From Proteles cristata cristata (lineage: Eukaryota > Chordata > Mammalia > Carnivora > Hyaenidae), in assembly GCA_017311185.1 (NCBI GenBank), contig JAESUZ010000463.1:124001-188000 (forward strand): a stretch of 64,000 bases of DNA, read 5' to 3'. The translations under genes and the position numbers were made by a program. This document shows, piece by piece, positions 33,246 to 45,040 of the stretch (position 1 is the first letter of the stretch; every line of letters begins with the position of its first letter). Below the pieces are notes generated by a model, which worked only from the letters and a program-made list of their open reading frames with translations, was not told the origin of the DNA and ran no database searches.

Positions 33246-34107
33246 TCTCCATTAAGCCCCTTCACCCATTCATACACAGGAACACATACATAGCCCCACA
33301 TTCACACACACCTAAACATTTAGTCACAAACAGGAGGCTTCTATTCAAGACAGCATGCATTCATCCCTCAATACTCAGTGATTCCTGCCAGACCACCTTA
33401 CTGGGCTCTAGTCTAGCCCACATTTCTCAATCTTGAATGCAGACATTTTATGATAGGTTTTGATAAGTGCCCTTTCAAAACTAAATATGCGAGGGTATTT
33501 ATAGCACTCCCAGTTTAATGATACAGTTTTAAAAATGAGGTTAATTAGTTAGATCCTTATTTTTTCTAAACCCATACTGGCTTTCAGTCTAATCAGAAAT
33601 CCTTTTCTAAGTTCTTACAAGCATTTTTCTAGTGATCTATTCCAGAATGTTCTGTCATTTTGTGTTGAGCTCATTCATCTATAGTTATAGAGTTTACTTG
33701 CTGCATCTTAAAAATTAGTAAATTTTTTTAAACTCCAGATTTGTGGCTCCTCTCTATTTCTCAGTGATTTCTTATATGTGAAAGTATTTCACATAGTTAT
33801 CTCATTACTGCATTTACTCTATATTTGGTAATTCCTTTTGATATTATGAAATCCAATTGAGCATATTTCAAATACCAGGTACTCTCTTCTAATCTATCAC
33901 ATGAGAGAAGAAAAAAGATCCATGTAGATCGTACATGCACATTTTTAGGTAGGATTGCATGTGGATCACCAAAGATGATATATATCTTCCATTTTATATT
34001 ACTTAATCTATCTCATAAGAGTGTAGTAACAGAATAATACCATCTTTCAAGATTTTTTTTATTTTTGGGAATACAATAAGTTCCTTGTCTCTTTTTTTAG
34101 TAAATTA
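33246..34107. other. Non-coding DNA, partly old-repeat-like
   Basis: The stretch after 33450 looks like decayed LINE sequence but cannot be assigned by eye. Confidence 0.35.
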
Positions 34108-34244
34108 AAAAAAATTTAGAGAGTGAGTGTGAGTAGGGGAGAGGGACAGAGAGAGAGAGAGAGAGAGAATCTTAAACAGGCTCCATGCTCAGCTGACCTG
34201 AGCCAAAATCAAGTTAGACGCTCAACTGAGTCACTCAGGCACTC
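34108..34244 (-). mobile_element. Degenerate SINE, minus
   Basis: (GA) run, AGGCTCCATGCTCAG and decayed head GAGTCACTCAGGCACTC; part of the middle is deleted. Confidence 0.7.
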
Positions 34245-34532
34245 AATTCTTTGTTTCTTTTAAATAACGATGCTATGTTTTGTAATCTAAATGTTTGGTC
34301 TTAATTATTGTACCTGTGGTAATCAGTCATCTGTATCAAGGATATGACATATAGATGTCTTACCTCATTCCCTTCCTTCACACCTAGGCTTTCAATACCA
34401 AAAGGAAAATGTGGAATTACCAGTGTTTAGATGCCATGAAGTGGGCAGTTAGTACTCGCTTTTTGTGGCTTTCATTTGCAAGGGAACAAGCAGCAATGTT
34501 GCAGATGAAAGTTAAAGAATCATTGCCTTTTC

Positions 34533-34754
34533 TGGGAGCCTGGGTGGCTTAGTCGGTTAAGTGTCCAACTTCAGCTCAGGTCATGATCTTGCGGTTTGTG
34601 GGTTCGAGCCCCACATGGGATCTGTGCTGACAGCTCAGATCCTGGAAACTGCTTCAGATTCTGTGTCTCCCTCTCTCTCTCCGTTACTCCCCTGCTTGCA
34701 CTCTGTCTCGGTCTCTCTCTCTCTCTCAAAAATAGAGATTAAAAAAATTAAATA
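34533..34754 (+). mobile_element. Feline SINE, plus
   Basis: Head GGGAGCCTGGGTGGC and B box GGTTCGAGCCC; target duplication AAAGAATCATTGC at 34514 and 34755. Confidence 0.93.
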
Positions 34755-34774
34755 AAAGAATCATTGCTTCTTTT

Positions 34775-35825
34775 GATAAGTATTGGCAGAAAATTAGGAA
34801 AATTCAGTAATGTACAAAAATGAAAGTAAAACACACATGTAATCCTACCGTTGTTAACATTTTGGCGTAGAGCCTCTCATTCTTCATGTATAGATAATGT
34901 AGTATATGCTGTAAATATTTAACATGCACACACATATTTTTTTTAAATTTTTTTAAATGTTTTATTTATTTCTAGGAGAGAGAGAGAGAGATAGCATGAG
35001 CAGGGGAGGGTCAGAGAGAGAGGGAGTCACAGACTGAAACAGGCTCCAGGCTCTGAGCTGGCAGTCAGCACAGAGCCCCACGCGGGGCTCGAACCCATGA
35101 ACCACGAGACCATGACCCAAGCAAAAGTCGGACGCTTAACCGACTAAGCCACCCAGGCGCCCCAAGCACACACATATTTAATGAATACACACATTATATA
35201 TGTGTGTACATATATTTATACATATGATTATTTTCTTGAACTAGAAGACATAATGTAATACTGTTCTGTAATTGGCTTTTTAAACTTAGCAATACATCAT
35301 CAACATTTTCTCCTCTAATTCAGCTTATAACTTATTTTATTACACAGATAAGTCTTTTCCATGCATTCATGTCTTTTAAAAACAAAATAGGAACCCATTG
35401 CACCATTTAATTATCTTCTTTTAAAAATACTTATACAAGGAAAAAATATCCCCATGTCAATATAGTGTTACCTTATCATTTTTAATTACCCATAATAGTT
35501 CATGGTGGTAATTTGATTATGTACCAAAATTAATTTGATCATTTCCCTATGGTTGGATATTTAGCTTTTGTATTTTTCAAGTTTTTGCTCCTATAATAAT
35601 ATGATAAGAAGCATTTTTATACACATATATCTTTGTGAACTTCCTTGGGTCTTTTATGAGAATTCTGGAGGTGGAATCACTCAGTCAAACATTATGTGCT
35701 TTTTTAAAGCTTCTGATACGTATTGACATATATGCTTCTGCAACCTGGACATCCACCAATGGTAGAAGATTGCCTTTTTTTCTCTCATTGTGATCATAAG
35801 TGTGAATGATTTTACACAATGGCTT
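34775..35825 (-). mobile_element. Old LINE-1 3' region, antisense, split by a SINE
   Basis: Reads as reversed L1: GGTTGGATATTTAGCTTTTG, CTGGAGGTGGAATCACT, GATACGTATTGACATATAT and ACATCCACCAATGG. Confidence 0.6.
34940..35163 (-). mobile_element. Feline SINE, minus
   Basis: Target duplication GCACACACATATTT at 34926-34939 and 35166-35179; CTAGGAGAGAG start and GGCGCCCC end. Confidence 0.94.
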
Positions 35826-36354
35826 TGTTCTGGAAAAGTTCAGTCTGAGAAAGCAGGGAATAGTGTTCAGGCGGCCGCGGGGAGATGGGCTTTCTGATGA
35901 CTGGGACCCCCTCATCTTGCCCTTGTCTCACATTGTTGCTCTCCGGGCGCTTTCTGATATCCAGCAGCGTTCTCACTTCTCTGCTTATGGAGTATGATGC
36001 TCTGTCTAGGTCGTAAGGGACTTCCTCGTTGTCTTGTCCGCTGCGCTGTTTTCACTCTCTTACAAGGGGCCAGGGAAGTGAGTCATTTCATTCCAGGCTC
36101 TAGGAAAGCTGAGTTACACAGAAGCTGTGTCAGTACAGAACTGGGTCAGGTCTCACTTCAGAGCACTGGCGTTAAGTCTCATCCAACATTTAATGTTTCT
36201 AGCCTTTGGTGGACATCTGTTTACTTCAGTTGATTCCTGCAGCAGTGGAAAGGGAATGGACAACACGATCTCTTCTATTCTCATCAGATTGCTTGTGAAA
36301 CTATAATTTGGGATGTTCAAAATTTTGTAAGTTAAAAGGTTACAGGGGCTTCTG
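35826..36354. other. CpG-bearing unassigned segment
   Basis: Holds GCGGCCGCGG near 35872, CTCCGGGCGC near 35941 and an open frame at 35806-35997 in an otherwise CpG-poor area. It lies just before ERVL-type LTR copy B and may be its 5' part, but I cannot assign it. Confidence 0.35.
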
Positions 36355-36720
36355 CTCTTCATTACCTTGCCCCATGCATCTCTCCCATCTGGCTGTTCCT
36401 GAGTTATATCTTTTTACAATAAACTGGCAATTTAGTAAGTAAAATATTTCTGTGAGTTCTGTCAGCCTCTGTAGGAAATTAAATCCAAGGAGGGGGTTGT
36501 ACCTCTGACTTACTGACTGTCAGAAGCATAGGTGACAACCTGGGCTTGTGACTGTCCTCTGAAGGGGGTGAGGGGCAGACAGGCTTGTGGGACTGAGTTC
36601 TTAACCTGGAATTTGGTGCTGTCTTTAGGTAGATAATGTCAGAATTGGGTTGAATTGTAGGACACCCAGGTTGTGTCTGAGATTTGTTTGTTGCTTTGGG
36701 GGAAACCACACCTTTTCCCA
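36355..36720 (+). mobile_element. ERVL-type LTR remnant, copy B
   Basis: Same ordered blocks as 22066-22790 (CATCTGGCTGTTCCTGAG, ACAATAAACTGGCAATTTAG, GGTAGATAATGTCAGAATTG). The AATAAA in the second block fits an LTR polyadenylation signal. Confidence 0.6.
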
Positions 36721-36879
36721 ACCACGTTGAAACTGGATCCAGGAACCCAAAAGAATGCTGCATGTTCTTTTCTAGCAACAATTAATAATGATTTCAGATG
36801 TGAGAATTACCAAATCAAACCAAACCACACTAAAGCACTCAAAATAGCCACCTCTGTCTTTATTAAGAGGTACATATTT

Positions 36880-37085
36880 TATATTTAATACTTATTTATA
36901 AAAGATTATAATACAATTATATTGATTATGAGTATATAAATATATTGAATGTATAAATGAGTATATGTTAACATAAATATATATATATTTATATAATATG
37001 TCAATGTATAATATAAATATATTGATTATATATGAGTATATAAATATATTGATTGTATAAATGAGTATATATTAACAGTAGGTAA
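36880..37085 (+). repeat. AT-rich tandem duplication, about 100-bp period
   Basis: The block GAGTATATAAATATATTGA followed by TGTATAAATGAGTATAT occurs at about 36929 and again at about 37032. Confidence 0.82.
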
Positions 37086-38235
37086 TAACATCTTAATTCA
37101 ACATAATTTTTCACATTTATAAGGCCTTATGGTCTAAAGGAAAAATTTAAATTTATGTGCATATTTTGATGCGGAGAAATAGGACAATCAACAAAAAGAA
37201 TTTTAAGCATAAAAGTATCTTACAGTAAGATGAAATGCTGAGAGGAAAATGGAATGGAAATATGAGTTTCAGGAGAAAAAAAGAAGGATATAAAATGAAC
37301 AAATTCACATTTGTGTAAGTAGATGATCATAGACTTCAGTCATTATTGCATTTTGATACTGTGGGGGACATATAAAGCAGTGATCTCACTTTTATAATGC
37401 CAGCATTTATAGTTCAATGAACATAACTTTTGTTCAACTAATTAAAATTATGATGAAAAAATTCAGGTATCAATTTAGAAAGGTAAAATTTAATACATAG
37501 TTTAAGGTAATTATCTTAGGAAATACATGAGGAAAAAAATACAGAGACCACTATTCCAAGTTCTTTAGAATGTCCTATGACATTCTCTGTAGGCAGTATC
37601 TTCCTATTATACCTCTAGCAAGCCATTTGATTTAAGTCCAGCTAAAAATCCATGCTAATAGTGGTGTGGGGACAGTTATTAGAAGAAAGAACAAATGAGT
37701 AGAGCAGAAAGCTCTCCCATTTCAAAACTTGCAGAGAGTGTGCATTAAACTGTAGGGAAGTTTGGCCAATATGATCACCAGCTGGTAGAATTTAACTTGG
37801 GGACTAAGAAAAAGTGAATATCCTATTAATAAAATGATCTTTAAAAAAGATTTTAAAGATCTTTGGCACTAACTGAAAAGAATCCATGGAAACAAGATAG
37901 AAGTGCCAAGTAGTTGAAAGGTTGGACATTTATTTAGCAAAAGATATTAGAGAAGGCCATTTGTATTCACAAGACAATCCATGAGGCAGGTGTAGGAAGG
38001 AGGTGAGAAAATTTGTCTGAGGAATCAAGTTATACTAGCAAATGAAAAAGAGAAGACTCATTTAAGTAGACTCCAGTTCAGGTTTCTAAGGAGGAGAACA
38101 TGAAATAGGAAAGAAAGATGCATTTTGTGGATGACAAAGGGGTGAAAAAATATATGGGAAATATCTCTTCATTGTTACATGTTGAACAAAAAACAAAGAC
38201 TATAAATGATATCAGAAATGATGGTGAATTAATTG
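37086..38235. other. Non-coding DNA
   Basis: AT- and purine-rich; no gene or clear repeat. Confidence 0.4.
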
Positions 38236-38239
38236 ATTA

Positions 38240-39180
38240 ACTTCCAGTTTTATTGAGACATGAATGGCATACAGCATTGTCTTAGGTATAACATAATGAT
38301 TTGATATATGTATGTGTTGTTAAATGATAATCACAATAAGTTTAGTTAACATCTGTCACCTGACATAGTTACAATTTTTTCTTGTGATAAGAACTTTAAG
38401 TTCTACTTTTTTTTAGTTTAAAATAAATTGATCAATTTTTAAAACAAAATCTACTCTCAGAGACTTTCAGGTATACAATACAGTATACCATTAACTATAG
38501 TCACAATGCTATATATTACATCCTCAGAACTTATCTTACAACTGAAAGTTTGTACCTTTTGACGATCTTCATCTGTTTCCCCACCCCCAGCCACTACCTC
38601 TGCAACCACCAATCCATTCTCTGTATTTATGAGTTTGGAGGTTTTTTTTTTTTAGATTTTACATATAAGTGAGATCATACAGTTTTTTTTTTCTTCTCTC
38701 TTATCTCATTTAGCATCATGCCCTCATTGTTCATTCATGTTGTTGTAAATGGCAAGATTTTCTTCTTTTCTATGGCTGAATAATATTCCATTATATATAT
38801 TACATTAAAAATTTTTTTTTAATGTTTATTTATTTTTGAGAGAGACAGAGTGTGAGTCAAGGAGGGGCATATAGAGAGGGAGAGGCAGAGAATCTGAAGC
38901 AGGCACCAGGCTCTGAGTTGTCAAAACAGAGCCTGACGTGGGAGTTGAACTCATGAACCATGAGATCATGACCTGAGCTGAAGTGGGGCACTCAACCGAC
39001 TGAGCCACCCAGGTGCCGCAATATGTTACATTTTCTTTATCCCATTCTTCCGTCAATGGATACTTAGATCATTTACATGTCATGGCTAATCTAAATAATG
39101 CTGCTAGGAATATGGGAGTATAGACACCTCTTTAAGGTCACGATTTCATTTCTTGTATACATTACCAGAAGCAGAATAGC
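38240..39180 (-). mobile_element. Old LINE-1 3' region, antisense, split by a SINE
   Basis: L1 3' UTR read in reverse: CCAGTTTTATTGAGACATGA, AACTATAGTCACAATGCTAT, TAAGTGAGATCATACAG, GGCTGAATAATATTCCATT and CATTCTTCCGTCAATGGATA. Confidence 0.75.
38807..39019 (-). mobile_element. SINE, minus, inside the antisense L1
   Basis: Target duplication ATATATTACATT / ATATGTTACATT on either side; CACCCAGGTGCC end. Confidence 0.92.
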
Positions 39181-39744
39181 AAACTTAGATCATTTTCCTT
39201 TTGGCCTAGAATAATATGTTCATGTGATGTAATGAGATTGTTTTATCCTCCATACTGTTTATACACTGAAGAAATAATGAGTAGCTTGCAAGACTTTCTG
39301 GTAGGTTTCAACAGGTATTTGAAGAGATACAATCTTGTCCCTGCCCATACATTACTTAAAATATCAAAGAACCCCAAAACACATAAATGGCAGCAGGAGC
39401 AAGCAATATGTTGTGATACAAACAAGAGAAACAATTTTCAAGTTGGGTAGACAGGGAGAAAGTAATTTACTCTTTTCCACAAATATTTATGTCACAGCAG
39501 TACATGGCAGCTCTGAGAGGAGCTGGGATGCAGCCATAACTGTGAGGGACCCAGTCCCCAGCCTATCTGGTGGAGCTGATAGTGCAAAGGGATGTAAAGT
39601 TTCCCTGGTGTTAGTAGCTTGCAGTTTGAGGCAGAGATACTTCTTGCTTATTTGCATGTATTTTTCTATTGTTTTGAATTGGTCTTTTTGTAGTTCCTAG
39701 CACCTCACATTTTCGTACTTCCTAGTAATACAGCTAATTCGACT
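39181..39744. other. Non-coding DNA
   Basis: No gene is recognised. Confidence 0.35.
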
Positions 39745-40560
39745 TGTCTTAGCATGATATTCAAGGCTCTTTATAGTGTGGCCCCAATTCACCTCCAGCA
39801 TTGCCTTTCATTACCCTCCCTCATACCTTTCATTCACTTCATTCTCTTGTCACTTTATGCTTTGCTTCCAGAAACATCCCTCATCATTTTATGTTATGTT
39901 ATGTTATGTTATTTTATTCTTATTTATTTAAAAATTTTTTATTTTATTTTATATTGTTGTTATGATTTTATTTTTATTTACATAAACATTTTAAAAAGTT
40001 TATTTATTTATTTTGAGAGAGCATGAGTGGGAGAAGGGCAGAGAGGGAGGGAGAAAGAATCCCAAGCAGGCTCTGTCTTGTCAGTGCAGAGGTCAATGTG
40101 GGGTTGGATCTCACGAACCAGCAGATCATGACCTGAGTGGAAATTAAGAGTCTGACACTTAATGGACTGAGTCACCCAGGTGCCCTTCCGCTTCAGCCCC
40201 CAACCCATTATTTTAGACCCCTGTTCCTTTGTTCCTGTTGCTTACTTTGCCTGGAATGCACCTTTTTTTTTCTGACCTTGAATGTATGTTTTCTTTACTT
40301 TTGCTTCCCCAAATTCTCCTAATCTGTCTTTCAGTCTTATTTCATAAGTCAGCTGTTTCATGAAACCTTTCTAGATCCTCCAGTCAAAATTGTTCCCTTC
40401 CCTTCTGTTTTTTTCCCGTAGAACTTAATATTCTTTATGATGTGTACAATTTCCAAGTGTCTTGACTCCCCATCAGATCTTAAAAACTCCTTGAACAGTA
40501 CTTGGCAAATAGGAGGTACTTTAAAAAATACTTGTTCACTGGAATAAAGCACTGAATTAT
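39745..40560 (+). repeat. L2 LINE 3' region, split by a SINE
   Basis: L2-like order: TTCAAGGCTCTTTATAGTGT, CACCTCCAGCATTGCC, then after the SINE TTTGCCTGGAATGCAC, CCTTTCTAGATCCTCCAGTC and ACAGTACTTGGCAAATAGGA. A (TTATG) run sits at 39889-39910. Confidence 0.6.
39987..40185 (-). mobile_element. SINE, minus, inside L2
   Basis: TTTATTTATTTATTTTGAGAG start and CACCCAGGTGCCC end. Confidence 0.88.
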
Positions 40561-40986
40561 TGAATCTGGTGGTGTTCACTAATTGAATCACAGTGTGTGA
40601 CTTGTGTAAAGATTTAGTGGTTGATTGCTGGCACCTTCTTTTTCAGAAATTTGATCCCGCCCTCCTAAGGACCCCAGAAGAACATGGGATGCAGGGTAAG
40701 CGTTCAATACAAGCTTGGTGCTTATATATGAATGTACAGATATGGCTGCGGAGGCCAGATGAACAGCTCCCTCTTAGTGCATTTACTCACATGGTAATTG
40801 GTTTTCAAACTGGCATTGGTGTTAGCACCTCTGACCCTTTTTTTCTCTTTGTGTCTCTGCTCCATGGAATGCTACATTTTTTTTAATGCAGTGTGCATTG
40901 GGCTAGCACATTCTGCTGCTACTGAGGCTTCCTAGTAGTGCCTAATGGGACTGTGAGGTGACAAGTAGAGCTTCACAGTACTATTA
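40561..40986. other. Non-coding DNA
   Basis: Nothing recognised. Confidence 0.35.
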
Positions 40987-40996
40987 AAACATGAGC

Positions 40997-41220
40997 GGGA
41001 TGCCTGGGTGGCTCAGTCGGTTAAGTGTCCAACTTCTGCTCAGGTCATGATCTTCTGGTTTGTGAGTTTGAGTCCTGCATTGCGCTCTGTGCTGACAGCT
41101 CAGAGCCTGGACTGCTTTGATTTCTGTGTCTCCCTCTCGCTCTGTCCCTCCCCTGCTCATGTGCTCGCTTGCTCTCTCTCTCTTTCTCTCTCAAAAACAA
41201 ATGAAGATTAAAAAAATAAT
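40997..41220 (+). mobile_element. Feline SINE, plus
   Basis: Head GGGATGCCTGGGTGGCTCAG; target duplication AAACATGAGC / AAAGCATGAAC. Confidence 0.92.
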
Positions 41221-41231
41221 AAAGCATGAAC

Positions 41232-41734
41232 TATGCTTGCCCAGTTTGTGATTGCTTCATTCCAACTTGCCACTGGAGGTGGCAAATCATGGTGTTATCT
41301 GTGTTCTGTATATCTGCATGTGCAATTATGAGTGTTCATCCAGGTCCAGACACCTGGCTTCGCTCCGAAACCTTGTTGCTGATGAGCCTGGTTCTCTGTT
41401 TTAACCTTCAAGAAGTCTTGCAGGTGATGCTAAGCTCAGCGCTCAAGGAGCTTGTGTGTTGATGGAACACATCTGGGCCTCCCAGCCGCTCTGCTCATAA
41501 TCCTTGTTTTCCAGACTGTGGGTCAGAGCTGGTGTGAGTCTTGACCATGGTGAAACATCACTTCCCTTGCCTGCCTCCTTTAAATCATGCCAGCTTTCTT
41601 GAGTTTTCAGTTCCTCTCAGATTCTCAAATCAATGGCCAGTGTGTGTTCTAACAGCAGCACGGGCAGTAGTGCCAGCTCTTCTCTCCCAGTGGCAATATT
41701 CAGCTATGTCCAAGGTTTCCCTGGTTGTTTCAAA
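41232..41734. other. Non-coding DNA
   Basis: No gene is recognised. Confidence 0.35.
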
Positions 41735-42080
41735 TATCTATCGCTGCATTAGAAACTACCCTAAAACTTAGTGGCTTAAAAATATTTTATTATTATTAGC
41801 ATATTTATGATTCTGTGGGTCAGGAATTCGTGGCACAGGAGGGATAATGCGTCTCTGCTCCATGTTGCTTGGAGATTTGCCTGTGATGCTTCAAATATTG
41901 GGAGGCTGGAACAGCTGAAGGTAGAGGGGCATAGTTGGTTTTCTTACATGGTTGTTCAGGGCTCCTCAAGTTAGTGTTCAAGATATAAGAAGTAGAAGCT
42001 GCCAGGCTTTTGCAGTCTGGGCCTGAAAACTGGCACTACTTTCATTATTCAATTGATTATGAATCATAGGGCCAACCCAG
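41735..42080 (-). mobile_element. MaLR-like LTR remnant, antisense
   Basis: Contains ACTTAGTGGCTTAAAA and TGATTCTGTGGGTCAGGAAT, which fit a diverged LTR of this kind; weaker than the other MaLR copies. Confidence 0.45.
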
Positions 42081-42747
42081 ACTCAAGGATTGAATGCTGG
42101 GTGGGGGATGGGAGGTGGGGGATGGGTTGGTTCCCTGAAGTCTCTTTGGAGATAAGCTTTCTGTCTTGTATTGGTGGGTATAGAATTTCTCTGTATGTGT
42201 ACATGATCAGTAAATATGTACACATAATTGACTTTATATCAATTCATGATTAATAGATTTATTAGATAATGTCCTAAAGTTAACTAAAAGTAGCATCCAT
42301 TTAAAGTTCAAATTAATAAGATGGATATCCATAAGCTAACCAAGGAAACTTACTTCATTGGTTTGTGGCCCCACCTGCCTCGTCTGAAAGGGAGGAGAGA
42401 AAGCCTCTGATGCTTATTGAGCATTTCCAATTCATCCTGTGATTTTTATATGTTATCCTATTTAATACACAATTATATGAGGTTTCTTAGGTTTATAGAT
42501 CAGAAAACCAGGTAGGCGTTTATAAAAATGACCACAGATTCTTCTCTTACCAGGAAGTGGGGAATTCTCTTTCTCCAGCCTTCAGATTTGTGCTTGCCTT
42601 GTGCCCTTCTTTGCCCAAAATAATGCAGTGGAAGTGATAATGGCGGGGGGGAGGGGGGGGAGGGGGGCGTTCTGAGCTTGGGCTACAAGAGGTTTTTTGC
42701 ACACATCTGTTTTCACTCTTTGAACCTTGTCACCACCATGGCAATAA
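42081..42747. other. Non-coding DNA with a G-run cluster
   Basis: A G-rich tract at 42643-42669 (runs of 6-8 G split by A) is quadruplex-prone. The surroundings look like an old repeat of unknown family. Confidence 0.45.
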
Positions 42748-44804
42748 GCCCAGGTAAAGACACCACAAAAAAAGGGAACTATAGGCCAATATCTGTAATG
42801 AATATAGATGCAGAAATCCTCAACAAAATGTTAGCAAACCAAATCGACCAATATATTAAAAAAATCATACGCCATAATCTTTATGGGATTTATATCTGGG
42901 ATGCAAAGGTGTTTTAATATTTGCAAAAGGATCAACATGATATGTCACATCAATAAGAGAAAGGATGAAAACAATATGATCATTTCAGTAGACTCAGAGA
43001 AAGCATTTGTCAAAGTACAACATCCATTCTTGGTAAAAACCCTCTGCCAAGGAGGTCTAGAGGGAACATATCTCAACATGATAAAGGACTTAAATGAAAA
43101 ACCCACAGTGAACATCATACTCAGTGGTGAAAAACTGAAAACTTCTCTTTCAAGGTCAGGAAAGAGATAAGTTGACTCTCAGCACTTTTATTCACTGTAG
43201 TGTTGGAAGTCCTAGCCACAGCAATTAGACAACATAAGGAAATAAAAGGCATACAGATTGCTAAGGAAGAAATAAAGCTCTCACTCTTTGCAGATGACAT
43301 GATGCTCCACCAAAAACTACTAGAACTGATAAAGTCACAAGGTACAAAAATCAATGTACAGAAATCTATTGCATTCCTATACACTAGTAATGAAGCAGCA
43401 GAAAGAAATTAAGTAATAATCCCATTTGCAATTGTATCCCAAACAGTGAAATATCTAGGAATAAACTTAACCAAAGAGGTGAAACACCTGTACTCTGAAA
43501 ATTATAAAACTCTGATGAAAGAAGTTTAAGACGATGCAAAGAAATGGAAGACATTCCATGCTCATGGGTTGGAAGATCAGATATTGTTAAAATGTCTATA
43601 TACTGCTCAAAGCATTCTATACATTTAGTTCACTCCTTATCAAAATACTAACAGCATTTTTCACAGAACTAGAACAAATAGTCTTAAAATTTGTATGGAA
43701 TCCACAATAGACCCTGAATAATCAAAGCAATCTTTAAAAAGCAAAGCAGAGCTGGAGGCATCACAATTCTGGAATTCAAGTTATTTTACAAAGCTGTAGT
43801 AATTCAAACGGTATGGTACTGGCACAAAAGTTGACACATGGATTTAGGGAACAGAATCAAAAACCCAGAAACAAGCCCATAATTACATGGTCAGTTAATC
43901 TTAAAGCAGGAAATAATATTCAATGGGAAAAGGACAGTCTCTTCAATAAATGGTGTTGGGAAAACTGGACAGCAACAGGGAAAAGAAAGAAACAGGACCT
44001 CTTTATTACACCAAACACAAAAATAAACTCAAAATGAATTAATAAGAGACCCAAACCATTAAAAATCCTACTAGAGAAAGGCAGTAAACTCTTTGAGATT
44101 GGCCATAGCAACTTTTTATTTTTATCTAGATATGTCTCCTGAGGCAAGGAAAATGAAAGTAAAAAGACACTATTGGGCTATATCAAAATAAAAAGTTTCT
44201 GCACAGTGAAGGAAATAAGCAGCAAAACTAAAAGGCAGCCTACAGAATGGAAGAAGATAGTTGCAAATGACATATCTGGTAAAGGCTTAGTATCCAAAAT
44301 GTATAAAGAATTTATAAAACTCACACCACAAAACCAAATAATCCAGTTAAAAATGGACAGAGGACATGAATAGACATTTCTCCAAGGAAGGCATCTAGAT
44401 GGCCAGCAGACACATAAAAAGATGTTCGTCATCACTTACCATCAGGGAAATACAAATGAAAACTACAAGAGATCACCTTCCACCTGTCAGAATGTTAAAA
44501 ACAACGAAGAAACTATTGTGACAAGGATGTGAAGAAAAAGGAACCCTCTTGCACTGTTGGTAGGTATACAAACTTGTACAGCCACAATGGAAAACAGTAT
44601 GGAGGTTCCTCAAAACGTTAAAAACAGAACTACTCTATGATCCAGTAATCACACTACTGGGTATTGGTATTTATCTCTAAAATACAAAGACACTAATTCA
44701 CAGGGATACATGCACCCCTATGTTTATAGCAACATTGTTTACAATAGCCAAGATATGGAACCAGACCATGTTTATCAATTGATGACTTGATAAAGAAGAG
44801 GTGG

Positions 44805-44807
<3 letters not shown>

Positions 44808-44840
<33 letters not shown>
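44808..44840 (+). repeat. (CA)n microsatellite within L1
   Basis: About 16 CA units at the position where L1 ORF2 3' ends often carry such a run. Confidence 0.93.
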
Positions 44841-44842
<2 letters not shown>

Positions 44843-45040
44843 TATTATTTAGTCATAAAAAGAATAAAATCTTTCCATTTGCAATGACATGGATGTAGCT
44901 AGCGAGTATAATGCTAAGCCAAATAATTCAGTCAGAGGAAGACAACTACCATGTGATTTCACTCGTGGAATTTAAGAAGCAAAACAAATGAGCAAGGGAA
45001 AAAAAGAGAGAGGGGGAGGCAAACCAAGGAACAGACTCTT

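Noticed and set aside
32962..33301. Poly-Leu/Tyr/Thr protein on the minus strand
   Set aside because: It is translation of the GTA/GCA microsatellite in different frames.
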